Shown here piece by piece: positions 15,691 through 25,089 of a stretch of 44,414 nucleotides of DNA. A model generated the notes under the pieces. The model was not told the origin of the DNA, did not search any database, and worked only from the letters and a program-made list of their open reading frames with translations. Position 1 is the stretch's first letter; every line of letters begins with the position of its first letter. Origin of the DNA: Bradyrhizobium sp. GTDB taxonomy: Bacteria > Pseudomonadota > Alphaproteobacteria > Rhizobiales > Xanthobacteraceae. The DNA lies in NCBI GenBank assembly GCA_028290305.1, contig JAQGKC010000464.1, positions 1 through 44,414 on the forward strand. The letters run 5' to 3'. A program made the position numbers and the translations under genes.

Positions 15691-16524
15691 TCACGCGCGG
15701 TAGGCGGTCTTGTCGGTGCCGCGATAAAGCACCTTCACCTGTTCTTCCGACACTTCCTTGTGAAAGGCCAGGGCCTCGGGCTCGAGGTCGCGGTTCGGCA
15801 CGTGCGCGGGTTGGAAGTGGCCGAACGTATCCTTGCCGCGCACCAGCGTTGCCCAGTCCCGCATGCCGACAGCCTGCTTCAGATGGGTCGGGATGTAGCG
15901 GACGGCGAGGCCGATGCGCCGATCATCGGAGCGGTTGGGCTCCGATCCGTGGAACAGCAGCACATGGTGAAGCGAAGCCTGGCCGGGCTTCAACTCCACA
16001 TAGACGGCCTTGGCCTCGTCGACATCGACGGCGATCTCCTGACCCCGGGTGAGCAGGTTGTTCCGGTCGAACGTATCGGCGTGCTGGACTTGGCTCTGGT
16101 GGGTGCCGGCGATGAACTTCATGCAGCCGGAAACTTTATTGGCCGGCGAGATCGCGATCCAGGCGGTCGCAACATCGGATGAGCTGAGACCCCAATAGGT
16201 CGCATCCTGATGCCAGGACACGAAGCCGGGATCACGCGCCTCCTTGATGAAGAAGCTGGTATTCCAGCACAGGATATTCGGCCCGAGCAGGTCTTCCATG
16301 GCGTCCAGGATCCTGGGGTGGCGGATCATCTCGTCGATCCATGTGAACAGCACGTGGCTGCGATGGCGCATCTCGGCTTTGATCGGGCCGCCGCTCGCGG
16401 CTTCATAATCCTCGAGCCTGCGGCGAAAATCGGCCACTTCGCTCGCGCTTAGGGCATCGATCGGGAAATGATAGCCGCGGTCACGATAGCCAGCGACTTC
16501 ATCCTGGCTCAGTAATTTTTGCAT
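15691..16524 (-). CDS. Phytanoyl-CoA dioxygenase (PhyH) family protein
   Basis: This 277-aa protein is a non-haem Fe(II)/2-oxoglutarate dioxygenase. The iron ligands are visible as the HxD of WHQDATYW and a distal His in HHVLLFHGSEPN; an Arg in DRRIGLAVRYI about ten residues later would bind 2-oxoglutarate. GGAGG precedes the ATG. Bacterial relatives hydroxylate diverse small substrates, so no substrate can be assigned. It stands alone, converging on the LysR gene and diverging from the MCE gene. The 286-bp gap at 15405-15690 has no gene, only short ATGTCCG-like repeat traces. Confidence 0.88.
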   Translation of the reverse strand: MQKLLSQDEVAGYRDRGYHFPIDALSASEVADFRRRLEDYEAASGGPIKAEMRHRSHVLFTWIDEMIRHPRILDAMEDLLGPNILCWNTSFFIKEARDPGFVSWHQDATYWGLSSSDVATAWIAISPANKVSGCMKFIAGTHQSQVQHADTFDRNNLLTRGQEIAVDVDEAKAVYVELKPGQASLHHVLLFHGSEPNRSDDRRIGLAVRYIPTHLKQAVGMRDWATLVRGKDTFGHFQPAHVPNRDLEPEALAFHKEVSEEQVKVLYRGTDKTAYRA

Positions 16525-16738
16525 GGGTTTCCTCCGGCATTTTTATTTTTTTAAGGCGCGTAGCAGTAGCCTGATCAAGGGTGACCCTGCCGTTAAGTGC
16601 TGTCAAGAAGCGCAAGTAAGCGCGAGGCTGACCGCTGCGGCCTTTCACCTGGTTTGCTTTGCTCGTACAATGGGGACATGGCGAAACGCACCAGCCTCCT
16701 CTCGAGCGAGCGCATCGCAGCCGGATTGTGGAACTAAA

Positions 16739-17566
16739 ATGCGGGCGAGCAATCTCATGATCGGCGCCTCGACGCTTGCGGTGATCGCCGTGGCGTTATT
16801 CGGCTTTCTCGGGTTCCGGAAAATCCACAGCTTCCAGCAGGGCGGGCCGCTGCGCATCGTCTTCGAAGGTTCCGCCAGCGGTCTGGCCAAAGGCGGCAGT
16901 GTGAACTTCGACGGTGTTCAGGTTGGTGAGGTGACGTCCATCAAGCTGGACGGTCCCCGCAAGATCGTTGCCCTCGTCAGGCTGGATAATAGCGCCCCGG
17001 TTCGCAAGGATACGGTGGTGGGCCTGGAAGCCCAGGGGCTAACGGGCCTCGTGGCGATATCGTTGACGGGCGGCGCACCTGCGGCGCCTCCGGTGCCACT
17101 GGATGAGGACGGCATTCCAACCCTGACCGCTGATTTGTCCGAGGCGCAATCGATCAGAGACACGCTGCATAACGTCGACAAGCTCCTCGTCAACAATCGC
17201 GCCGTCATGAAAGAAGCGCTGCTGAGTTTCGAGACCTATACGGCGACGCTGGCAGGCGACGGCGACGCGATCGATAGCGTGCTGCGCAAGGCCGACACCG
17301 CCTTCGACAGCTTCGACAGCACGATAGCAAAGATCGATAATATCGTGCCCGGTTTGGCCGACGGAAAAGACGGCGAACCGTTTCAGAAGGTGAAGACCAT
17401 TCGTGAACTCGCCGAGAGTTTCAACAAACGCTCGGCTGTCTTCATGGAGGAGGGCCGCCGCACCCTGCTCGATATCAGCCAGTCCGCCAACAATGTCACC
17501 CGAAAGTTCGACGGGCCAACCGGCAACGCCCCCACGCCAAGAAGCTCAAGCCAAAAGCGGCAGTGA
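16739..17566 (+). CDS. Orphan MCE/MlaD-family lipid-transport protein
   Basis: This is a 275-aa protein with one N-terminal membrane helix (LMIGASTLAVIAVALFGFLG) and a periplasmic MCE domain at about residues 40-115: a GLAKGGSVNFDGVQVGEV segment followed by the GLTGLVAISL pattern. The C-terminal half is helical (IDSVLRKADTAFDSFDS and similar). MCE proteins form hexameric rings that pass lipids between membranes. The usual MlaE and MlaF partners are missing from this window, so it would need partners elsewhere. The ATG at 16739 has only a weak ribosome-binding site, but it starts at the expected point before the helix. It diverges from the PhyH gene. Confidence 0.83.
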   Translation: MRASNLMIGASTLAVIAVALFGFLGFRKIHSFQQGGPLRIVFEGSASGLAKGGSVNFDGVQVGEVTSIKLDGPRKIVALVRLDNSAPVRKDTVVGLEAQGLTGLVAISLTGGAPAAPPVPLDEDGIPTLTADLSEAQSIRDTLHNVDKLLVNNRAVMKEALLSFETYTATLAGDGDAIDSVLRKADTAFDSFDSTIAKIDNIVPGLADGKDGEPFQKVKTIRELAESFNKRSAVFMEEGRRTLLDISQSANNVTRKFDGPTGNAPTPRSSSQKRQ

Positions 17567-17613
17567 ACATTCGCACTTCGAGGATGCCGACGAAGCGACA
17601 GGCCGGGCCAGCA

Positions 17614-19554
17614 TCAGTGCCCTTGTAACAGCCGCGGCACGGCGAGCGTGAACCAGGGAACAAACGCGACAACCAATACGCCGACGATCAGGATGGCGAA
17701 GTACGGCAGCATCGCCTTGCTGGTCGCCTCAAGGCGGCTCTCCGACACGGTGCAGGATACATAAAAACCGATGCCGATGGGCGGTATGAAAATCCCGACA
17801 CCCATCGCAAGGATCATGATCATGCTGTAGTGGATGATGTCCATGCCATACTGGCCCGCGATCGGCATCAGCAACGGGCCCAGGATGATGAGCGCCGGCA
17901 GCCCCTCGAGCAGCGATCCCACCACAATCAACAGCACGATCGATCCGAGAATGAATACCGTGCGGTTATCGCCGAGCGAATGCAGGATCATCGCGAGATT
18001 GGACGGCAGGTTGGCGGCGGTCAGCGTCCAGGCGAACGAAAACGCCGCGGCGATGATGAAGAGCACCATTCCCGCCAGCAGGCAGGATTCCACGGCGATG
18101 TCGTAGAGCACTTTGACACCGACAGCGCGATAGATGACGAAGGCCAGAATCAATCCATACAGCACCGCCACGCTCGACACTTCGGTGGGCGTCGCGACGC
18201 CAAACCGGATGCCGATCACCATGATCACCGGCATCACCAAGGGCAGCATTGCGCCGCCGGTGGCCCGCAGCAATTCCGCGGCTGTCGCGCGGGGCACGGA
18301 AGCCATGTTGCCGCGCCGCGCCAACACATAATTCAGCACCATCAACAACAGGGCGATCACCGCGGCCGGCAACAGCCCAGCGATGAACAGTGTCCCGATC
18401 GAGATAGGCGCCACCGATCCCAGCACCAGCATGGCAAGGCTTGGCGGAATGGTCTCCGACATCGCAGCCGATGACGCCAGCACGGCGGCGCCCTGCTCGG
18501 GCCTGTAGCCCTGCTTCTTCAATTCCCGGCGCAACACCGATCCGACCGCGACGACATCGGCGATCTTCGAACCGGAAATTCCGGAAACCATGTAGATCGT
18601 CAGCACCACGACCTGCAGCAGGCCGCCGCGCATGTGGCCGACCAGCGTCATCGCGAAACGTACGAGGCGCAGGCTGATCCCGCCTTTCTCCATGATCAGG
18701 CCGGCCCAGATGAAGAACGGCAGCGTCAGCAGAATGAAGTTGCTGGTGCCGTCAACGGTGTTCTGCGCGGCTGCGATCAGCGGGGCCACGCCGCTGATCA
18801 AAAGGAACATCAGCGAACCCAGCAGCATCGCAAAGCTGACGGGCAGCCCCAACAGAACCGCCAGCAGAAACGCGGCCAGCATGACGCCGAGTGCAGCGCC
18901 GTTGGTAAAATGAAGCGAAGGCACAATGCCGATCGCGTAGACTACCCCGATCAGTAGCGCGACGACGCACACCACCGGAACGACGGTGCGTGGTGTATAG
19001 CTGTAAACCAGACGTTCGACGGCAAACAGCGCGATCAGCGCCATTCCCACCGTCAGCGGCAACACCAGCCACGCCGCGTTGATGTCGAGGATCGGCGTGT
19101 TCGACGTTGCCGAAATCGACAGCAGGTCAAGCGACACATATCCCACCACGGTGACGGCGACCAGGACCAGTAAATCAATTCCGATCGCGAAGGAGGTTCG
19201 CCATCGGGGCGAAAACCTACCGGTCAGGAATTCGACGGTGGTATGGTGCCGGGCACGAAAGGCCAACGCGCCGCCCACGAACGCCGTCAGCGACAGAAAC
19301 AGCTTTGCGGCTTCGTCGGCCCATAGCAGCGATTGCTGAAACCAGAACCGTGAAACAATTCCGGTCAAGACGATCGCCAACTGGATCACCAGAGCGATCA
19401 CCAGAAGCGCGCGAAATCCTGAATCCAATCCGTTCAGACCAGCGCGGATCCGATCCGCGACCGGGCCACGTGCTGACACAGATGCGCCCGGATCAACCGA
19501 TCCGGGCGAATTCATGAACTCGCCGTCGGACAGCAGCGAGAGCGGATCAGGCAT
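17614..19554 (-). CDS. TRAP transporter fused DctQ-DctM membrane subunit
   Basis: The 646-aa protein joins both membrane parts of a TRAP transporter. Residues about 30-190 are the small DctQ-like four-helix subunit (QSLLWADEAAKLFLSLTAFV is diagnostic). Residues about 215-640 are the large DctM-like subunit with some twelve spans, including FFIWAGLIMEKGGIS, ETIPPSLAMLVLG and FIPPIGIGFY. TRAP systems import organic acids with a sodium gradient. The ATG at 19554 overlaps the end of the dctP gene by eight bases; an internal ATG at 19515 is the alternative. It ends 47 bp from the convergent MCE gene. Confidence 0.9.
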   Translation of the reverse strand: MPDPLSLLSDGEFMNSPGSVDPGASVSARGPVADRIRAGLNGLDSGFRALLVIALVIQLAIVLTGIVSRFWFQQSLLWADEAAKLFLSLTAFVGGALAFRARHHTTVEFLTGRFSPRWRTSFAIGIDLLVLVAVTVVGYVSLDLLSISATSNTPILDINAAWLVLPLTVGMALIALFAVERLVYSYTPRTVVPVVCVVALLIGVVYAIGIVPSLHFTNGAALGVMLAAFLLAVLLGLPVSFAMLLGSLMFLLISGVAPLIAAAQNTVDGTSNFILLTLPFFIWAGLIMEKGGISLRLVRFAMTLVGHMRGGLLQVVVLTIYMVSGISGSKIADVVAVGSVLRRELKKQGYRPEQGAAVLASSAAMSETIPPSLAMLVLGSVAPISIGTLFIAGLLPAAVIALLLMVLNYVLARRGNMASVPRATAAELLRATGGAMLPLVMPVIMVIGIRFGVATPTEVSSVAVLYGLILAFVIYRAVGVKVLYDIAVESCLLAGMVLFIIAAAFSFAWTLTAANLPSNLAMILHSLGDNRTVFILGSIVLLIVVGSLLEGLPALIILGPLLMPIAGQYGMDIIHYSMIMILAMGVGIFIPPIGIGFYVSCTVSESRLEATSKAMLPYFAILIVGVLVVAFVPWFTLAVPRLLQGH

Positions 19555-20557
19555 GCCCGGCTTCCCGAAGGACGGCGTCGTAGAGGTCGGCCCCGATGAT
19601 ATCCTTGAACTGCGGATAAACGCTTTCGGTCGCCTTGAGATAATGCTCGCGCTGCACCTCGACGATGGTCATGCCTTTGGTCTTGTAGCGCTGCGCGATC
19701 TCATCGCTCTTGGCAGCGATCGTCGTCCGCCAATCCTTGGTGAGGTTGACGCTGGCGGCACGAATGGCCTGCTGCGCATCGGCGGGCAGCGCGTCGAATT
19801 TGGCCTTGCTGGCCATCATGACCCCGACATTATAGACCTGATTGGTCATGTTGATGGTGTTCACGATCTCGTCGTGCTTGGTCGCGGCGAGAGAGATCAT
19901 CGGGGTCTCGACCGCGTCGATCACGCGCTGTGACAGGGCAAGATATACTTCGGTCAGATCGATCGCGACCGGGCTCGCGCCCAATGCGCGGAACGTCGAA
20001 GCGAAAATCGCGCCGGGCTGCACCCGGATCTTCAATCCCTTGATTTCTTGGGGCTCGGCGAGCTTTTTGTCGATCGTCGACACCACGCGCCATCCCCAGT
20101 GGCCATAGCCCAGGCCGTAGATGCCCTTCGACGGCATCATGTCGAGCAGCTTGGCTCCCGTCGGCCCATCCAGGACGCGTTCGGCTGAAGCCGAATCCGA
20201 AAACAGAAATGGCAGGTCGACGACCTGGAATTTCGGAAATATGGTGTCGATGAATCCCGAAGTGTGGGCGCAGAAATCGATGATGCCGGTCTGCAAGCCC
20301 GTCATGATGTTGGTGCCGCTGCCGAGCTGCCCGATGCTGAACACCTGGATTTCGACCGCGCCGGACGTGCGCTTTGAAACATCTTCGGAAAAGCGCTTGA
20401 GGACGTCGTAGAGTGGATGGTTCTGGGTGTCGGCAAAGGTCAGCTTCAGCGTGTGGGTGGGCGTCGCAGCCCATCCGGTCCGTCCGATGAAGGGCAGCGC
20501 CATCGACGCAGCGATGCCGGACGCGCCGATCTTGAGAAGCTTGCGCCGTTCAATCAT
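19547..20557 (-). CDS. TRAP transporter substrate-binding protein, DctP family
   Basis: This 336-aa periplasmic binding protein opens with a Tat-like leader (ERRKLLKIGASGIAASMALP, cleaved near WAA). It carries the DctP landmarks GSGTNIMTGLQTG and LKIRVQPG; the Arg of the latter normally holds the carboxylate of the ligand, which points to an organic acid. GGGAGAAA lies before the ATG. It is the first gene of a two-gene TRAP operon with the fused membrane subunit. The 205 bp upstream separate it from the large surface protein gene on the same strand. Confidence 0.9.
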   Translation of the reverse strand: MIERRKLLKIGASGIAASMALPFIGRTGWAATPTHTLKLTFADTQNHPLYDVLKRFSEDVSKRTSGAVEIQVFSIGQLGSGTNIMTGLQTGIIDFCAHTSGFIDTIFPKFQVVDLPFLFSDSASAERVLDGPTGAKLLDMMPSKGIYGLGYGHWGWRVVSTIDKKLAEPQEIKGLKIRVQPGAIFASTFRALGASPVAIDLTEVYLALSQRVIDAVETPMISLAATKHDEIVNTINMTNQVYNVGVMMASKAKFDALPADAQQAIRAASVNLTKDWRTTIAAKSDEIAQRYKTKGMTIVEVQREHYLKATESVYPQFKDIIGADLYDAVLREAGHA

Positions 20558-20762
20558 GATGCTTTCTCCCTAAGAGCTATGTTTTTTTGCTTTTTATCTA
20601 CACGTCTTTCGCGTTTGCGCGAAGTCAGACATGTGCGGACGTCAATTGCAGGTCGTCCAGTATCACGAGTTTTAGCGAACGCCTATCGCCTCGTTGCATC
20701 GGCACAGGCGCCTGACCGGGCGTGCCGCGGGATCTGTTGACGCAAACCGATGGCGCGGCGCG

Positions 20763-23700
20763 TCAGACCAGATGGAAGTCCGTCACATGGGTATCAGCGA
20801 CGGGCGGGTAAGGCGTCGACGCCGGCAAGCCGGCGTAGAGCGACTTGATGCCGTAGGTTGCCGCGAAACTTGATGCCGCTTCATCGAGGATGATGTGTCC
20901 GGTCGAATCAAGCTCCAGCGCCGGCCTGGTCAGACCGCCGATCGTATATGCCGGAACCGAGGACTCGTTGATCTGCGTCGCAAAGGTTGCTGCAACGTTG
21001 GTAAGATCGGCGTGATTGCCGGCGAGATCGCTGACGGTGGCACCATTCGCGATGAATCCGGCAACGGCCAATGAAGTGGTCGGGACATCATTCGACGACA
21101 CTAGATAGTCGAATGCGAGCTTGGTCGCATCGTGCAACGCAGCGGTTGCCACGGCATCATAGACCGCGGTGCCGCCATTGTTCAGCGTCAGCGTCGGCGT
21201 GCCGCCGGTGACATCGACGGCCTCATCGAATGCAAACTTGAACGACTCCGTCGAGCCAGCGAATACGTTACCGCTGTTGGGCGAAGCGGTAATTCCGGTC
21301 AGGTGGGGCGGCGTGGTGTCGAGCGTAAAATTCAGGCTCGTGGTGGCGCTGACATTGCCGGCTGCGTCAACTTGCTCGACGGAAACGGTGTGCACTCCAT
21401 CGGCCGAGTGATCGGTCGCGAAGGTCGGCACCACCGCCGAGAAACTGCCGCTGTCCTCCTTGTAGAGAAACGTATCTCCCAACGCGGGCGTCGAAAAGAC
21501 AAACGACGGATTGTTGGTGATGTGGTCCGTGGCGGATATGCCATTGTCATGCAGTAACGCCACCGTCGGCGCCGCCGGCGCAGTGGTATCGAGCGTAAAG
21601 CTGAGGCTTGTAGCGGCACCGATATTGCCGGCGGCATCCTGCTGCTCGACCGACACCGTATGCAGGCCATCGGCCGAGCCATCGGTGGCAAAGTTCGGCG
21701 CCGTAGCCGAAAAGCTCGAAGCGCCGTCGACTTTGTAGAGTAACGTACCGCCGTTCTCGGCGGGGGTGACGGTGATCGTCGGATTATTGGTAAGGCTATC
21801 GCTGTTCGACACTCCGGTGTCGTTGGCCAGCACCAGAGTCGGCGCCAGCGGCGCGATCGTGTCGAGCGTGAAGCTCAGGCTCGCCGCATCGCTGATATTG
21901 CCGACGGCGTCGACCTCCTCGACCGAGACTGTGTGCAGACCATCAGCCAAGGGACTGGTCGTGAAGTCCGGAGCCGTCGCCGAAAAACTGCCGCCATCCA
22001 CCTTGAAGAGAAACGTGTCGCCCAGCGCAAGCGTCGAAAACACCAACGATGGATCGTTGGTGATGTGGTCGGTGGCGGATATGCCGTTGTCATGCAGCAG
22101 CGCCACCGTCGGCGCTGCTGGTGCTGTTCCGTCGATCTGGAGAGCGAGGTCGCCGCTGACCGGCGCAAGGCCGTTGCCTGCTGCATCCTGAATCGTGCCG
22201 TTATAGCCGGTGACGTGCAGGTCGGAAGCATTGTCACCCTTCACCACCGTGTAACTGAAGGTCAGCGCATTGCTGCCGGTGCCACCGGTGTAAGTCGCGA
22301 TGCCGCCGTCGCTGAGCATGAGCGTTGGCGTGCCCGTGACATTCACCACTTCGCTGGTGTCGAGCGTAATCGTGACGACGTGACCGGTTCCGACATCGGC
22401 GAGGCCGTTGTCGGCCACTGCCGTCACAGACGTTTCCGTCGGCGCGGTGTGGTCGATCGTATAGCTCTGGTCGCCGGTGTGGGCTGCCGTGAGCGTGTTG
22501 CCGAAATTGTCGGTGATGGCATCGCCGGTGTTGTTCAGATCGAGCCGCAGCGTGCCATCGCCGGTGACATTGTCGACCGTGACCGTCCATGTGGTGCCGC
22601 TGCCGGAGACCGCAGCGATAGAGCCGGAAGCCGTACCGGAGGTGACCAGCGTGAAGTCGCTGGCATCGACGCCGTTGACGGCGTTCGAGAACGTCACCGT
22701 GAAATGTTCGATGTTGAGATTGTTGGGGCTGCTGTCAACCGTGTTGATCGATAACGCCGTCGGCGGCGGGATCGAATCCACCAGGACGCCGGACGTATCG
22801 GCAACGTTGTATAGGGTCGGCGCCGCGTCGTTGGTCGCCGCATCCTTCACGGTTCCACCGTTGAGGATGATCGCGCCTCCCAAGCTGACGCCGTTGAGGT
22901 CGGCTTCGCCGCCGATCACGGTATAGCGGAAGGTCAGCGCCGAGGTACCGCTGCCGCTGATGTACTGGGCATCAACCGTGCCGCCTGTATCCAGCGTCAG
23001 GGCGATCTCGGGCGTACCGGTCACCGTCACCGCTTCACTCAGATTGACAGTGAAATCGAGGTGTTGCCCTGCGACATAGGTTGCGTTGGCGGGAACGCTG
23101 ACTGAGGTCACCGCAGGCGCGGTGTGATCGATGGTATAGACATCGCCCGCAGTGAAGCCGGTGGCGATCGCGTTGCCCGCGGCGTCCTTGATACCGGTGC
23201 CGGACCCGTTCAGGTCCAGCCGCAGCGTACCGTCGCCGGTCACGCCGTTGACGGTCACCGTATAGGTCGCACCGCTGCCGGACACCGATATATTCGTATC
23301 CGCCACATTGCCGGTGACGTGCGTCGCAAAATCGGTGAGGTCAACACCGGTCACGCTTTCCGAGAAGGTGACGGTGAACTGTTCGCTGCTGCCGTTGTTA
23401 GGCGAGCTGCCGGAGATATGGATCGACGAGACGCTCGGCGCCTGGATAAGGTCGAAATCAGCAACATAGAGCGAGGCGTCGAGGCTTCCGTGCAGATACT
23501 GAGCGGTCAAACCACTCGCGGAAGTCTGCAAGGCCGCGACAACTCCACCCGATGCATCGGGGGCCAAGGCGACGATCTGAGAACCCGCTGGCACCAGCGT
23601 GCCGATTGGATTGGTCGAAGCGATCGTCGTTGTACTGTTGGACGGGAAATTCGCCGGATCGATGAGTTCATAAATCGTTGGTTGGGCGGTGGAGTGGCCG

Positions 23701-24851
23701 GTGCTGTCGGGTAAGCCATCACCCGGGCCTATGCCGTCATTGTGTATTTCAAGAAGGATTTTACCGTCCGAAAGCTGATGTGGGATGATCAGCGGGGCTA
23801 CACTCTGGTTGACGATTTCAACCAAAGCCGGCGTTCCAAAGGTCACGGTGCTCCCAGACACCGAAATCTTTTGAACATATACGTTGTAGCCGCTGTACCC
23901 GTTGTTCCAAGCGGAGGTGGGCGAAACCACCGTCGCGAGAAATCCACCGCCGCTTAGTGCGATGAAATTCTCACTATTATTGGATTCGATGGTGCCGGGA
24001 GAGCTGATCTTGCCGCTTTCGGCTACCGCGTAAGTCTCCTGGAGGATATTGTTGCCGCTGGGATCGAAGATCGCAAATTGCTTAGAATGAAAAACGTCGT
24101 TGGGGTTGGACTGATACCCCACCATGACATAGCCGTTCTGGTCTTCGGCGATTTGACCTGACCAGTTTCCGGACGTGTCGCGAAAGGTTTGCCCCGGTGA
24201 TATCGGATTCGGAACCGTCGGGGCGTTGAAGAAATGGACCGGCGAACCGATCGCAACTCCTGCTGAATTGTAGTTCTGGTAGTATTCGTCGAGCCCGTTG
24301 CCTTCGTTCCAGGCGACAACAAAGCCGCCACCGCTTGTGGCCTGCAGCACCATCGTTCCGTTTGATGACGTCGCGCCAGCGGTGCCGAACTCAGTCCAGC
24401 TCTTGGTCACAGCCCCGGAATTGTTGAACACCTCGAAATAATTGGTTCCGTTGCCGGCACTCGCGGTGCCGCCGTTGGTTTGAACGTTCTCCACCATGAC
24501 GAACCCGCCACCGGCGAGCGGTGTCTGTTCGACGATGTAGCCTTGCGCATCGATCGGATTGTTTGCGCCCGCGAAGTCGATCGTGTTGGTCGTGACCGAA
24601 CCACTGGTATCGATCACGGACACTTTCATGTCGGTGATTTGGGCGTAGTTGATAAACCCGCCGTAATTCGTCACGGCGGCCGTGCTGTAGATGACGTATT
24701 CGCTGCCGTTAGAAAGCGCCCCAACGCCCAGGACGGTATCGCCCTGCTGATCTGCGCTGACCGTGTAGAGAGAAGTACTGCTATCGTACGAGCTGTTGCC
24801 GCCCGTATGAACGTGGATCGTGACCGGGGAAGACTGAACCCAAGTTGCCAT
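20763..24851 (-). CDS. Large Ig-repeat surface or secreted protein
   Basis: The 1362-aa protein has no N-terminal signal peptide and no cysteine that I could find. Residues 1-470 form a repeat-rich beta domain with regular GGGF motifs (GGGFVMVEN, GGGFVVAWN, GGGFLATVV), propeller-like. From 475 to 1297 follow eight Ig-like domains of about 90-120 aa with the usual linkers (IDHTAPAVTSV, LDTTAPAAPTV). Three of these, at 909-1180, are close copies. The last 65 residues are different and end in VTDFHLV. An acidic residue followed by hydrophobic ones at the extreme C-terminus resembles type I secretion signals. I infer a type I secreted adhesin or matrix protein, but GGxGxD calcium repeats are absent and no secretion genes are adjacent. 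The gene follows a TIGR03032-like gene on the same strand. Confidence 0.8.
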   Translation of the reverse strand: MATWVQSSPVTIHVHTGGNSSYDSSTSLYTVSADQQGDTVLGVGALSNGSEYVIYSTAAVTNYGGFINYAQITDMKVSVIDTSGSVTTNTIDFAGANNPIDAQGYIVEQTPLAGGGFVMVENVQTNGGTASAGNGTNYFEVFNNSGAVTKSWTEFGTAGATSSNGTMVLQATSGGGFVVAWNEGNGLDEYYQNYNSAGVAIGSPVHFFNAPTVPNPISPGQTFRDTSGNWSGQIAEDQNGYVMVGYQSNPNDVFHSKQFAIFDPSGNNILQETYAVAESGKISSPGTIESNNSENFIALSGGGFLATVVSPTSAWNNGYSGYNVYVQKISVSGSTVTFGTPALVEIVNQSVAPLIIPHQLSDGKILLEIHNDGIGPGDGLPDSTGHSTAQPTIYELIDPANFPSNSTTTIASTNPIGTLVPAGSQIVALAPDASGGVVAALQTSASGLTAQYLHGSLDASLYVADFDLIQAPSVSSIHISGSSPNNGSSEQFTVTFSESVTGVDLTDFATHVTGNVADTNISVSGSGATYTVTVNGVTGDGTLRLDLNGSGTGIKDAAGNAIATGFTAGDVYTIDHTAPAVTSVSVPANATYVAGQHLDFTVNLSEAVTVTGTPEIALTLDTGGTVDAQYISGSGTSALTFRYTVIGGEADLNGVSLGGAIILNGGTVKDAATNDAAPTLYNVADTSGVLVDSIPPPTALSINTVDSSPNNLNIEHFTVTFSNAVNGVDASDFTLVTSGTASGSIAAVSGSGTTWTVTVDNVTGDGTLRLDLNNTGDAITDNFGNTLTAAHTGDQSYTIDHTAPTETSVTAVADNGLADVGTGHVVTITLDTSEVVNVTGTPTLMLSDGGIATYTGGTGSNALTFSYTVVKGDNASDLHVTGYNGTIQDAAGNGLAPVSGDLALQIDGTAPAAPTVALLHDNGISATDHITNDPSLVFSTLALGDTFLFKVDGGSFSATAPDFTTSPLADGLHTVSVEEVDAVGNISDAASLSFTLDTIAPLAPTLVLANDTGVSNSDSLTNNPTITVTPAENGGTLLYKVDGASSFSATAPNFATDGSADGLHTVSVEQQDAAGNIGAATSLSFTLDTTAPAAPTVALLHDNGISATDHITNNPSFVFSTPALGDTFLYKEDSGSFSAVVPTFATDHSADGVHTVSVEQVDAAGNVSATTSLNFTLDTTPPHLTGITASPNSGNVFAGSTESFKFAFDEAVDVTGGTPTLTLNNGGTAVYDAVATAALHDATKLAFDYLVSSNDVPTTSLAVAGFIANGATVSDLAGNHADLTNVAATFATQINESSVPAYTIGGLTRPALELDSTGHIILDEAASSFAATYGIKSLYAGLPASTPYPPVADTHVTDFHLV
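21312..22127 (-). repeat. Three tandem ~273-bp Ig-domain repeats in the surface protein gene
   Basis: Units at about 21852-22127, 21582-21851 and 21312-21581 each encode one 90-92-aa Ig-like domain. Units one and three share APAAPTVALLHDNGISATDH and most of the following residues. The middle unit is more distant (APLAPTLVLANDTGVSNSDS). The pattern A-B-A' suggests duplication or gene conversion between the outer units. Confidence 0.85.
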
Positions 24852-25089
24852 AGCGGGCTACTCGGCCTGGCCAGTCATTGGAATCACAAAGGTGGGAAGA
24901 TCTTCGCGGTTGCTTTTCGCAACGCACGTACACGGAAACGCCAAACGCACTCTACTACCCCCACTCGCAGCGGAACGCGGCAACTCACACGCCTATCCGC
25001 TGTAAACGTTCTTTTAACTATGTCCGGCAGCGAACTCAACCGTCGCGAGCGTTAACCATTAATTAATATCGGGGCCTAATGTGACAGGG

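Noticed and set aside
20763..24851. RTX toxin or calcium-binding repeat protein
   Set aside because: No GGxGxD nonapeptide repeats are found; only the C-terminal residues resemble a type I signal.
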